A DNA stretch of 32,735 bases from the NCBI GenBank assembly GCA_964058805.1, contig CAXKVV010000594.1:1-32735 (forward strand). Reading direction: 5' to 3'. The first letter of the stretch is position 1. Each line of letters starts with the position of its first letter. Positions 9,695 through 20,599 of the stretch are shown in pieces. Source of the stretch: Schoenoplectus triqueter (Eukaryota; Streptophyta; Magnoliopsida; Poales; Cyperaceae). The notes under the pieces are model-generated. The model searched no databases, had not been told where the DNA came from, and worked only from the letters and a program-made list of their open reading frames with translations. A program made the translations under genes and the position numbers.

Positions 9695-10425
9695 CGAGAA
9701 CCTTGTGTCAGCGTATCGAACCTGTATCAGAGCACAGATAACTGGTGCTCTCCCTTGAAGCGAGCCCTGAATATGTCGGAGAAACGCTCCCACGACATGG
9801 CTCGAACTCCACCCTCGTGCTAAGGCTCCTAGGAGGACCACCAGTGGCGAGCGTCGCGATCCAGTAGGGTGGTCGCTAGCTCGGCCATGTAGGCCTCGAG
9901 AGTACGCGAGAGACGAAAAGTGATATGTACTGCTGTAAGCCACTCCTCAGCAGCGTCATAACCGCCGCTGCCATCATACCGGGGTGTATGATGGCACTCA
10001 AACTCTCGTAACACAGAGAAAAACGGATCATGTGTCGTATGTCCCGCAGCGCTCGCCTGAGATGTAAACTGCGCCAGCCCAAAAAAGAAGGCCTGCATGA
10101 GCTGGGCTGGGTCAGTCCCGGGGGTGAATACGATAGGCTGCGGCAGGGCCGCAGACTGTGGCTGATCCACAGGTGACGGGGTACTGGGAGCCGCTCTGCG
10201 TGTATGGGTCCCGGGAGAAGTGATCGGGGGAGACAGTGGGGACGGGGTACCATGCTCATCAGAGGTGTGCGGACGGTGCGTGGAACTGGCGGTATCGTGG
10301 GCCACATGACCCTCACTCGTACGTGGGCGTGAGGGCTGTGGATATGATGGGGGTAGCTCTAGCCGGCCCTGAGCACGGGTGTGAGGTCTCCGAGGATCGC
10401 GACCTCCTGAGGCTGAGTGCACCAT
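9695..10425 (-). pseudogene. Gypsy gag fragment with in-frame stops
   Basis: Retrotransposon gag forms the virus-like particle. From the ATG at 10425 (MVHSASGG) a proline-rich N-terminus leads into the retrotransposon gag domain: RYDGSGGYDAAEEWL, then LEAYMAELATTLL and DARHWW. A stop follows two codons after DARHWW, at about 9829-9831, with another soon after. Beyond them the same frame still reads WERFSDIFRARF, a conserved gag block, so the stops are lesions rather than a natural end. A third stop precedes YRFDTLTQGS. The frame then runs straight into LTR sequence, where the rest of gag and all of pol were deleted. GC content is far above the surroundings. Confidence 0.8.
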
Positions 10426-10740
10426 GGCCGACAGAATGAACACAAAAATCTGGGAAAAGAAAAGAATAAATCACGTAAGTATCGCTTAGGGTTTCGCTTA
10501 ATTTCTCTATTAACTCTCTATTCTACATATACTCATGACATGTTACTCACTTCGGGCGATGGGATCCGCAGGATCAGCGAAGTCACGATCGTATAGTCGT
10601 GCGACGCTTCCCCCTTTTTCCTTGACCTACCCCTCACAACCTAAGTCACCTACTCATTATTGTTTTGTTTATTTTATTCATATCTCAGAATTTCTTATAT
10701 ATTATCCTAGCATGGTTTATATTGAATCGGATTATAAAAT

Positions 10741-10756
10741 CCATGCTCTAATACCA
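10741..10756 (-). other. Gypsy primer-binding site, tRNA-iMet type
   Basis: Minus strand TGGTATTAGAGCATGG, one base different from TGGTATCAGAGC, which pairs with the 3' end of plant initiator tRNA-Met. It lies eight bases after the LTR end, where minus-strand DNA synthesis would start. Confidence 0.8.
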
Positions 10757-10814
10757 CCGAAGGATATCACACCCCAGAACAAATAAAACGGATTAGGGAT
10801 GCTTAATCCCGCCA

Positions 10815-10840
10815 CGTACGCACGACGAGACGTGCGTACG
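10815..10840. repeat. Perfect 10-bp-stem hairpin in the gypsy LTR
   Basis: CGTACGCACG and its complement flank ACGAGA. The left LTR copy has one mismatch in the same stem (near 9080-9105), and the third copy near 25750-25772 is also imperfect. It may act in termination, dimerisation or packaging of the transcript, but that is inference. Confidence 0.7.
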
Positions 10841-11462
10841 GAAGGCTAAATGAATAAAATAACGCAATCACAGAATAAACAAAACAATAATAAATATAAA
10901 TACATGACCATACAGTCCAGAATGAACAAAGAAAATATAACGCCTGCATAGGCGGGGCTAGCTCCATCGGAATGGGCAGCAAATCTCTCAAATAAAAACC
11001 CAAAAGAAGGAAATAAGACTCAAAAATTCGAGGGATCCTATCCAACTACCCGACTCACATGCAAATGCAGCAAAGCATCCCTATCATCGCGCAGGACTGT
11101 CCCTAGCACTCGCTCCAATAAAATCCCGATCCTGAAATACCTGGATCCCACAACCACTGTGGAACGTGAGTAATTTTATAAATTACTCAGTACGGATTTA
11201 GATCCAACCTTAAGATTTGATCTTCTTTCCTAAACTGGACCCAAAAATCGATACTGATGATTGAAATGCAATATAATATTGATGGGTAAATATAATAATA
11301 TTATCATGCATATTTGACCTACATGATATGATATGAAATGGTAAAGAAACCCGAAATAGAAATTATGTGGAAATAATAATATAATATAATATATAAGGTA
11401 TGAGAATCAAACACCAGTAATAAATACCTAGATTTGTAAATATACCAGATCCATCCCGAGCG

Positions 11463-11535
11463 GGCACAACCAGGGCCCAACTTACTAACTCGGGCCTTGC
11501 CTAAGCAGGCACAACCAGGGCCCAACTTACTAACT
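11463..11535. repeat. Exact 28-bp direct repeat in the LTR
   Basis: Copies at 11463-11490 and 11508-11535 start GGCACAACCAGGG and end TTACTAACT, with 17 bases between. A local duplication inside the LTR. Confidence 0.8.
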
Positions 11536-11758
11536 TAGGACTTTATGTTTGTGCAGCGACAACGCCGCATAAATGATAATTCAGTCTCCCGGGGCGATAA
11601 CGCCCTAGGATAGTGAACGGCTATAAAGCACGTACTATAGTCTGCTGAATCTGGTAATTTACCTTACAAAATATAAGTAAATGGATATAGTATGTCTTCA
11701 GTTGCCATATCGTAAAAAGGAGATAACTACCCGTGAATTAACAAATCAGAAATAAATT

Positions 11759-11875
11759 GGAGCCTACACTGTACCAACCAAGGGTCAGAGGACCACATCC
11801 CATAAAAGTGTCAAAACGAAATATAAACAAATGGGAGCCTACACTGTACCCACTAAGGTCAACGGACCACATCCC
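11759..11875. repeat. Imperfect 43-bp direct repeat in the LTR
   Basis: Units at about 11759-11801 and 11834-11875 both run from GGAGCCTACACTGTACC to GGACCACATCCC. A partial third copy with CTGTACCAACTAGGGGCCAA follows near 11884. Confidence 0.75.
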
Positions 11876-12949
11876 GACTTTCTCTGTACCAACTAGGGGC
11901 CAAAGGAGAAAGCCCTTCGGATAATACTAGGATCCTAAATAAGCCAAATAAATATAATAATATAGTATCATGAAGTAGATTCCAGACTCGGATATGGCTG
12001 CCCACACTAAACACTGAAGTACATTGTATCATAATCGCTCAAATTTGGATTAAAAATATAATCATGTCAAGAATAATATAAATATAATATTGATCAAAAG
12101 AAAACACTCTAACACAGCCGAACTCGTCAAATGACGGGATCGGTGGATAACCCGGCAGGCAAAGATGCGCTGTACATATACAGACTGATGGGTCCCACGG
12201 GCCTATGGGTCACCGTACATAACCACAACGGTCTGGTTATGCAAGGAAATTCCGACTGAGAATTACCTGGTCCGCCTCTCAGCACTCCCATGCATTTAAT
12301 GCATGATTAACTACCTGACTTAATTAATGATTAGTGGTAGTAATAATATTTTCCTAATAATTATAATCTACAACTTGAATTATTTAATTCTATCGAATCC
12401 TATCTCGGGACTATTTCTCGAATCCTACTCCTACCCTATCTACGTGCAATATGACAGGCTATGACATGCGAATGATTTTAAAAATATTTTATTTTTCGGT
12501 TTGGGTTCCTAATTCTGAAGAAAGAAATTTAAATCCCAGAAAACCGTACCTGAGAGTGCTGGTGAGGATCGCGAAGTCGCTCTACTCCGGAGGTAGAACA
12601 CCGGCCTCGAGGTCGGCGTCCGCGTATGTCGGGTCAGGAGTGACCTCGTACTCCGCGAGTGGATCCGAGTCGACTATATCACCTAATTTAGTTTAGAATT
12701 AGATGTTTATTAGTTTAACTTGGTTTATTTTGAAATTAATAATTAATTTAGCTTGATAATTTACTTAACGTTCGCTCGGTTTTCATCGTCTTTTCCTGAA
12801 AATTCGGCAGCATTTCTGCTGCATATATGCGGTGTCGGAAAAATCTAACTAGCATATTTTTATTCATAATGCCACGTATGTCCCTTTAATCATCTTTTTA
12901 TACGTTTATTATATTTTGCTCGGGTTTGTAGATTTTAGTCATTTAACTT

Positions 12950-13595
12950 CTTCCCGGCCGAACTGACCGCGAGAACATTCCCAGATCCTTTGTTCATGTC
13001 CTCCTCGGCAGTCTTAAGCAAACCTAGCAACTTATCCAAGCTTTTCGACATTCCCATCATGTTATAATTCATAATGAAATTCGAATAACGAGGAGACAAT
13101 GACGCGAAAATGATGTTCGTAACTAGATGTGGATCCTACTTACAACCTAGCTTCTCTAGCTACTCAATATATCCCGTAACTTTGAACATATGAGCACTTA
13201 CGGACTTGTTATCGCATATTGAACACTTCATAAGTGCTTTTGTGAGATTGCACATCTCAATCTAAGCCTTTTCTTGAAACATTTTCTTGAGTTGGTCCAT
13301 TATGTCAAACGCACCACGAGTCTCAAATCTCTTCTGAAGCTCAGAACTCATAGTGGCGACCATCAGACATGAGACATTAAGCTCATCATCTATGAACTTG
13401 TTGTACTTCACTCTGACAGATTTATCTGCCTTGTCACTTGGTTTGTTAGGCGGGGTTTCAGTTAAGATGTATTTTTTTTTTCGTGCCTCAGAACAATTCT
13501 GAGGTTACGATACCAATCCATGAAATTCATTCCATCACATTTCAATTTTTCTTTGTCTAAGAGAGAACGCAATGACAAAGAAGGTTCTTTTCCAT
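12950..13595 (-). pseudogene. Copia gag (UBN2-type) with frameshift and stops
   Basis: Copia gag is the capsid precursor. The ATG at 13595 is out of frame with the main reading, which has EPSLSLRSLLDKEKL, FMDWYRNLRIVL, and later SSELQKRFETRGAFDIM and SPRYSNFIMNYNM. This is the pattern of the plant copia gag/UBN2 domain. A frameshift just after the start and three in-frame stops (after MFQEKA, after GYIE and after LGCK) kill it. The frame ends at AVSSAGKK, just before the zinc-knuckle region of a complete gag, where the gypsy LTR begins. Confidence 0.8.
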
Positions 13596-15022
13596 GATCT
13601 ACAAATTAAAAGGTTTGTGTTTAGTTTATGTATAATTTATTTTAAAAAATAAAATTCCCACTGCAATCAATATTAAGTCCCGTAATTTGTAGTGAGTCTA
13701 AGATCTCTATCTTCACTAAGACACAAACCAACGGTGGCATGAAACTTGAATTTAACTATTTTAGGTAAGCAACAATTTACTAATCACATCGTATGTGACT
13801 CTTGGTTTTGTTTCGAGCAGTCAGTCTCAAGAAATAAAACTTCTCCCCAAAATACAAAACTGGGCCAGCGACGGCATGAAACCTCTGAATCGCACTCCGT
13901 CAAGTAAAACATCTCTATTTGAGACGACATGTCCGACATGCCCCACTTCACCAAGGATAAAATGCAGTGTCTACTGAGTAGATCCCACCAACAAGTTATA
14001 CAAGACATCCATGGATAGAGGAGGAAGGGAGATTTACTTAATTTTTAAGGACTTTTACTTTATGTGACTTTATAATGGTGGTCGTGATAGCATACACTCA
14101 TACCTATCATATGACTCATAATTTATTCACAAATCACATCAAAGTAAACATGCAATCACAAACAAGCAATTCACAACATATCACATATGTCGTGGGTTTG
14201 TATAGCCCTTGTGCTTCCAAATACGTCCGATCACCGCCTTCCGATCATCATCATGATTAAAAGCAATAATCTAACTACCCTTCCCAACTAGAACTATTCT
14301 AATGAGAAAAGTAAACTAACCTAGAAAGCCCCCATCCTTATCTTAAATAAAATTCGGCATGAAAGTCTTAAATTAAATTTAGAAGAGAGTAAACAAGACT
14401 CTCATTTAATTATTAATATCACAGGGCACCTTAGGCCGCATTACAAATAATCACATGCATTCAATAAAAACACACAAGACTTGAGCATATGGCTATACAA
14501 ACCCGCTCCTGCAAAATAAAGTTAGCGCCATGCAACACTTGCACAAATCGATTGTCATCATTTTTAATCTTGTAATCTAATAATCATGCACAATTAGACC
14601 CAGTTTCACTTTCAATGTGATCAACAAATCACAAGGAAAAGCAACCCTAATTGGTTAAGCCGCTGTCCAAAAATAACCAACTCCAATTTTGGCGCCCAAT
14701 CAAGAACCCATTAAGGTCGAAGCCCCAAAACTGAAAAAGACTAATCTTAGATGGTAACTCATGGTCAGTCACAACAATAACTAACCCTAAGAAAGTCAAG
14801 AAACTGGACCTAAGATTAGTTCTAATGAGTTTTCACAAGTAAATCATGTCAAACCTATCAACTACGCTAGAAAAAGGGTTTTGACAATACAAATCAATCA
14901 AATCTTATGTCTACTTATGAGACTCAATATAATTCATGCATGATCATCAAGATAACATATTTAAGAATAAAAATAATCATATAAACTTGATGATTTGGCC
15001 ACGATCAAATCACATACAACAA
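13596..15022 (-). other. Copia leader between primer site and gag
   Basis: About 1.4 kb of non-coding sequence. Its position and lack of coding suggest untranslated retrotransposon leader. The length is large for a copia leader, so a further insertion is possible, but no boundary was seen. Confidence 0.45.
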
Positions 15023-15040
15023 CCAATTGCTCTGATACCA
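15023..15040 (-). other. Copia primer-binding site, tRNA-iMet type
   Basis: Minus strand TGGTATCAGAGCAATTGG begins one base after the LTR end. The first 12 bases match the complement of the plant initiator tRNA-Met 3' end exactly. Confidence 0.9.
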
Positions 15041-15041
15041 C

Positions 15042-16617
15042 TGTTGGGATTTTATCGGCGTAACTAGTGTATAAATTCAAAAAAAAATTATCTAAAACAC
15101 AAAAGGATCTTGTATGTGATTTAAACTGAACCAAACATAAGTTATAAACAAGCTTAATATACCTTTGATGCGTATTTGAGTCACCGAAAGGGCAGAAAAC
15201 GATCGGGAGACGCGCACGACACCAAGAGACCAACTGAGATCTCCTCCAACGGTATCCACCAAGAACAGCCCACAAACGCTTTCTCAACCTCTTGCTAGGG
15301 CAATTGAGAGTGCTCTCCTTGATCCTCTGGTCCTTCTCCATGAATTCTAACTCTTAGAGGTGGTGGAAAGGATTCTCAACACATGAGAAAATCAAAACTG
15401 GTGCAGCAGAAATTCAGCAAACATTCGAGTCGGTTAGGGACAAAAAATCTCGAGTTTTTTTACTATAGATATAACATTTTTTAGATGAAAATATTTCACT
15501 AATAGTTGGCCACGTTCTTTTCAAATTTGGCTATTTTTGGAGCAAGATAACCCCCAAAACCGACTCAAAAACCGAACCATGCGCAGAACCGCACTGTGCA
15601 GAAAATTGCCCGGAATTCACTGTGCCCAGGGTCGTACGGGTCCGTATGTGTCCCGAAAATACTCCCCGGGACCTGCTTTTGATCCATTTTGACCTATCTA
15701 TCAAACTCTTTGATAGATATACTTAATTAATCATGTCTAATGATTAATTAACTCATGTTAATTCTAGATAACTAATATCAAAATGATCAAAAAATATTTA
15801 TATGCTTTGTTCTTATACGGTGTGACCCTTTGGGACATGTATACACTTAGCAATGAGATTAAAATATTTTTAATCATAATAAATCATAAGTGGCACCTAG
15901 CAATGTGCATTATGACACCTAATCAATACATATATAATATATGCTATAAATATCTTGGTCCTGAACGACGACAATCGTTCGGAGCTCATTCAATTTCACA
16001 TGATATCCAGAACGGTGCAAAATAGGAATGTGTCATTCTTGCACTACATTCTTTATCTAGGAGCGCCTAATTTGAATATCATCACTCACGTCAACAAACG
16101 AGAGGGACATCGGTATTCTTGATTCATATTTCTTCTTCATACAAAAGATGTACATCGAGATAGAATTTGTATGGTTGCTAGTTACGGACAACGTTGGATA
16201 ATATCCACAAATGCAAATCATTTGTATAAGAAGAACACTCATCTCATACCTAAGAATTAACAAGCAAATAAAATACTAATGACACGAACACAATCCTTAT
16301 AGTATTTTATTACAGATCAAGTCCAATAACATGTCCAACACGTTATTTGTGTAATTGAGCCGATAACACTTATCGTATGATTTGTGAAACACAATCATCA
16401 CTCAACTTACACACTAATCTCAGTTAATTATTGTTCCTAGGTAATTAACAAATTATGGATATTTTAGAGTTATTATTAATTATTATATATATTTCACAAT
16501 TGAGTCCAACTCAATATACAAATAATAAACAACTCAAGGAACAAATGATATATCATAAATAATCATCCTAATACATAATCTAAGTATAATTATCATTGGC
16601 TGTAGATCACTCTAACA
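15042..16617 (-). repeat. Copia 5' LTR, about 1.58 kb
   Basis: Bounded on the plus strand by TGTTGGGATTTTATC at 15042 and ACTCTAACA at 16617, giving TGTTAGAGT...TCCCAACA on the element strand. The primer site directly follows. The 126-codon open frame at 14961-15341 lies across LTR and primer site and is not a gene. A five-base target duplication cannot be tested, because the other end is missing. Confidence 0.75.
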
Positions 16618-17668
16618 CTAACATAAATATGAAATTTTGTACGTAAACAGAAGACAAATGTAATTTTGGATACTGTTGGTGGGTTAATTCGCCATAAAAT
16701 ACTGAAAATTTGAAGACCGTGGGAATAAATTACTCTCTAACATCACCTTACTTCAGCTAGCTTCAATGTTGTTTGGTTTGAGTTGGATGATTTAAGGATT
16801 TAGATCAGTTTTACTATCACTAACAATGTTTTCTACATTAGTACATATAATACGTGGCTGAAGTGATCAATAATTTTATGAAATTTGGTCAAAATGAGCT
16901 ATCTACATGTGCAAATCATATACTGATAATTTCAGTATTTTAAAACAGTATTGAGAGTAAATGGGATGGAGGAGAAAGTGAGTAAAAAGAGAGTACGAAT
17001 TTGGATCCCATAGAGGTAATATGTTAAAAATTTAAGAGGAGGAATATTTTGTTCTATGTTTTCAAAAGAAAAGATATCTTGCAAATTTTTACAAATATTA
17101 TTGTAGCCGAAAGCTTAAATAATGTGCTGGCATCTAAAACTACATTTTTTGGTTAATGTCACTTTAAAATCTATTTAGTTAGATAATTGCAATCTATATT
17201 GTATATGTGTATAATTTTGAAATGTTAATACAAAAGTTGTTAGTGACTAAAAATATCCCTCACCCTTCCGTCTAGCTGGTCCCTAGCTGGTCCCGCACGT
17301 TATATTTTCCAACACAGTTCAAATTGAAAGGTTCAAACAGGTCTTTATTTTCCAAATTGAAAACTCCATTTGCTACTAACGATTCAACCAATTGCCACTG
17401 TGAAATTCTTTGAGCATCAGAACCAGGGACGAAGAACACTTTCACTGTGATCAAAATGAATATTATGTAAGAATTTAATCGAATTTAATGGAATAGAGAT
17501 GATTAGAGTACAATTTATAATTCAATTTTAGTGTTCAGAATGAGAAGAGGGAGATGGAGAATTCATTTTGTACTATCTAAAATACCCATCTAATTATCAA
17601 AAAATAACTTATTTGTCATTCATTTAGGCTTGCAAAATCAGATGAGAAACAATTGAATTAAATTCTGA
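16618..17668. other. AT-rich stretch with one unrecognised coding-like patch
   Basis: Mostly featureless. A minus-strand open frame at 17454-17272 (60 codons, containing SQWQLVESLVANGVFNLE) has a protein-like composition but no motif I recognise, and no flanking exons were found. It may be a fragment of a retroposed or transposon gene, or chance. Confidence 0.2.
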
Positions 17669-18095
17669 GGGTGTGTTTGAATGGTGAAAAGATTAGTGTA
17701 AGAATATATTGTTTGAGTTAGTAGTTGAAAATAGTGTGAGGTTAGTGATATCTCAGAAAATGTGAAAAGAGTGCTAATTTTTACTATTCCGAGTTAGTAA
17801 AATATTATTTGAATAGAAACATAAGAATAGTTAAAATAATCAATTATTTTTTAGTATTTTATTTAATAATAATATTTATTTAATACTACTTCATGCTAAT
17901 ATAAAAGAAAAAAAATTATTATTTTCACTACCCTCATGGACGCTAATCTGCTAACCCAACGTTTTCTATGGATTAACGGATTAGCACTGTTTTGTTGTTA
18001 TTCTCGATTTTAATTTTGTGTTTAAATGGTTACTAACCTGATAACAGTACTGTTATTCCCAAAAAAATGTTATTCTACACCATCCAAACACACCC
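17669..18095. mobile_element. 427-bp MITE with GGGTGTGTTT ends
   Basis: The left end GGGTGTGTTTGAATGGTG matches the complement of the right end, GGGTGTGTTTGGATGGTG, with one mismatch in 18. TGA directly flanks both sides (17666-17668 and 18096-18098), a 3-bp target duplication. The interior is AT-rich and non-coding. A 3-bp duplication fits PIF/Harbinger or CACTA relatives; the superfamily is uncertain. Confidence 0.8.
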
Positions 18096-19067
18096 TGAGA
18101 AAAGAAAAATGATGATTAGTGAAGAAGAGAGAAGGATTAAAACTGTGTCGACTCCAATGATTGACTTGAACGAACTGAGACGGAGAAGAGGCACTACTAG
18201 AATTTGAGTTATTACCGTGGTTAGTTGATATTTTTTCCGAGGTAAATCTGGGTTCTACGGAAATAAAGAGATTGGCGCGTGACGCTCATCATTTCTGTAG
18301 ACAAGTCCACGGAAGAAATTTGCACGGAAATAAAATCCACGGAATATAATCTATCTTTTCACGGAAATACTCCAAAACTTTCTATATGTTTGAAAAACAC
18401 AGCGAGAGTGAAATTTTTGGGAAGGAGGCTAAAACTCTCATTTCCCTCAGCTGGAACCCCCCCTTAATCATTTCACTCAGAAATAAATTACATTGGAGAG
18501 AAACCATAAAATAATAATCGCAACGCCCAAAAATGCATCACATCATAAATCTAACGGTCCATAAGCAATTTCAGGGGCCTAAAATTAGGAAAGAGGAGAC
18601 ATATTTTGAAAAAGAGTACACATATATCCTCCAAGCTAGCTCTCCGTCTTCATTTTCCCACCATTCTCATCTCCAAGTTAGGGTTCCGCTGTGAAACCCT
18701 CGCCACTCAGCAATTAGTGGTCGTCGAGCGCTCATCCCAGCACCTTTTTTCCTCGGCTTACCCACTTTGCTGACCACCATTCGCCTCCCCACTCGTGGTC
18801 GCCTCGACACGGTCGACACAATCTCAGGATGATCTTGGCCAAGCCCCCCTTCTTGTACCTTGCTCCTTGTCATCGCCTTGACATTCTGGTACTCCCTTTC
18901 TTTTCTTTTCCTAGCCTAGTGTGACATATCGCGGTGCCAAGGACTGAGCCCTGTGCCCTTTTTCTTCTGTTAGAAAACCTTATTTTCTGGAATTTGAGCA
19001 GTTTGACTTCATTTTCATTATTACTCACAAAAATATTGGCATTACTACAGAACTTCAATATATTTTA

Positions 19068-19137
19068 CAGAAATATTGACATTACTCATAGGAATATTGA
19101 CATTACTCACAGAAATATTGACATTACTCACAGAAAT
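19068..19137. repeat. 21-bp tandem repeat inside the CACTA element
   Basis: About 3.3 units of GAAATATTGACATTACTCACA, with a degenerate unit just upstream near 19031. Because 21 is a multiple of three, one frame encodes three NIDITHR heptads, but no gene context supports translation. Confidence 0.75.
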
Positions 19138-19415
19138 AATGACTCTAATTTTATTTTTACAGTTGGTGTCAAATTTACTCTTCTAACAGAAGAACAAATA
19201 TTAGTGTGGACTCAAGTGAAAACTAAAGAATCTCTGCCGCATAAAAATATTAGCATTACTATATAAATAGTTGTTTCTTTGTACTGGTAATATATATGCT
19301 AGTTTGCCCCAAAATAACTTTTGATACTTTAATTTCTATTCAAACAACACATATATATTATTTTCAGCCTTAATCAAACACTATTTCGTGCTGTTTATGA
19401 CACAGATTCCTTCAT

Positions 19416-20599
19416 ATGGCTGGTATAAAGTCTTCTCTACCAAGGGGGAAAATGGTTAAATACACCCAACAGGGCCTCGTCCATAGCTCTATTGCTTTGG
19501 AGATCCAATTTTTGGTAAATAAAAATTATTGTTAATTTATAATTTATATACAAATGGAGACCAGTAGATTTTATTAACTCGATAATTGATTAATTAATGT
19601 ATTCATCAAATTGTTATTGTGTTGTTTTATTAATGAAGGAACGGTTTAAATATCGAGTAGGAAATGTCACGGCAGAGTTTTATCTCAGGTGAATTTTCAG
19701 CTTTCTATAGTGGAAATTGAGTGCAAACAAGTCAGGTTTTGATGTTTCACAATACTAATTTTTGTTGTTCACTGTATGTTGTACTTGTAGGCTCATGATC
19801 TTATTTCTCAGCCAACTCAAGGACAACATATGCATTTATTTCAGGTAAATATAATTTCTAACAATTTTGAATGGGTGATGGTGTTTGACGGGAGTTGTGT
19901 AAGGTTTTCATAGTTTTTAACATTGGAGTTGACTAGTATTGTGAGATTCATACATGTCAAAGTCTGTAAATTTAGTTTGTGTTTTAAGACTTTGCTGAAA
20001 TTGATATAATAGATAGGTATGAATGCTGATAATTATCATGTTTCACTAAAAATTATATATATTTTCTAAAAATGAATTATGGCAAATTTCAGGGCTCTTA
20101 TGCAGTCATAAAAGAATATCATCGTAATATTAATATTTTTATATTATTTACTTAGGGTCACATGGCCCTCCCTTACAGTGCACTTATTAGAATATAAATG
20201 CCTCTGCACCAAGTAAGAACAAAATATATAGATTCAACTTTGTTGTTATGTCTAAGGTTTGATCAATTTTCAATATTGGATTTAAGCATGCGTTTAGTGG
20301 TAAATATTACAAATTTATATTAGTCATGCTTGAGGGCAAGAAGAAAAACTGTATTGTATATGCTTCAAAATAGAGAGATACAAAGGACCCAATTTTATAA
20401 ATGTAGGTTATTTAATTGTACTGATGCTTCAACGTAAAAAATCCTAAGTATTTTTTTTGTTCTATACTAGAGATTATTTTCAGTGTCGCAATCAAATATG
20501 ATGGGAGGGATACAAGCACTTGTAACGCAAGCTGCAACAGGTGAGGCAGCCATGAACCGATGGTACGAGGGATCGAACTCGGACAATCAACAAATATAG
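19416..20599 (+). pseudogene. Exon-like segments carried in the CACTA element, family unknown
   Basis: Four short segments are bordered by good splice signals: 19416-19514 (ATG, starting MAGIKSSLPRGKMVKYTQQG, then GTAAAT), 19639-19688 (AG before, GTGAAT after), 19791-19844 (TTGTAG before, GTAAAT after) and about 20471-20599 (ends NRWYEGSNSDNQQI, stop). Segments 1, 3 and 4 can be joined in phase, giving ISQPTQGQHMHLFQ followed by RLFSVSQSNMMGG. Segment 2 has stops in that joined frame, so the reading breaks there. I do not recognise the family. It may be a decayed transposon gene or a host gene fragment captured by the element; both are known for CACTA transposons. Confidence 0.3.

Larger units (their letters stand above)
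9030..12941 (-). mobile_element. Ty3/gypsy LTR retrotransposon, internally deleted
   Basis: On the minus strand the order is 5' LTR (12941-10765), primer-binding site (10756-10741), leader, gag start (10425), broken gag, then a truncated 3' LTR (9694-9030). Protease, reverse transcriptase and integrase are absent. The two LTR copies are low-90s percent identical by eye; many differences are C/T or G/A transitions, consistent with decay of methylated cytosines. The outer right end at 12941 is inferred from a TG...CA terminus next to broken copia gag. Neither outer flank gives a matching target-site duplication. Confidence 0.75.
10765..12941 (-). repeat. Gypsy 5' LTR, about 2.2 kb
   Basis: The downstream end is fixed by the primer site and by alignment with the left copy and with 25376-25821. 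The other end is inferred: minus strand TGACTAAAATC at 12941, immediately before copia gag sequence. GC-rich patches near 12540-12660 and several direct repeats lie inside, as is common in long LTRs. Confidence 0.6.
12942..16617 (-). mobile_element. Ty1/copia LTR retrotransposon, 3' part missing
   Basis: On the minus strand the order is a complete 5' LTR (16617-15042), a tRNA-iMet primer site, a leader of about 1.4 kb and a broken gag that stops abruptly at about 12950. Pol and the 3' LTR are absent. The rest is not found left of the gypsy element either, so a simple insertion of gypsy into copia does not explain the junction; a later deletion or rearrangement is needed. Confidence 0.75.

Noticed and set aside
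9068..11045. Two nearly identical 80-codon minus-strand ORFs (9310-9068 and 11045-10803)
   Set aside because: They sit at the same place in the two LTR copies of one retrotransposon. The third copy near 25700 does not keep the frame as a gene would.
9030..12941. Target-site duplication of the gypsy element
   Set aside because: The five bases outside each inferred end (ATTTT at left, TTTAA at right) do not match, so no duplication is claimed.
15023..15040. tRNA-like sequence
   Set aside because: Only the 18-base primer site complementary to tRNA-iMet is present; no cloverleaf follows. The same applies to 10741-10756.
14961..15341. 126-codon minus-strand ORF
   Set aside because: It spans the copia LTR end and primer-binding site, which cannot be coding in a functional element.
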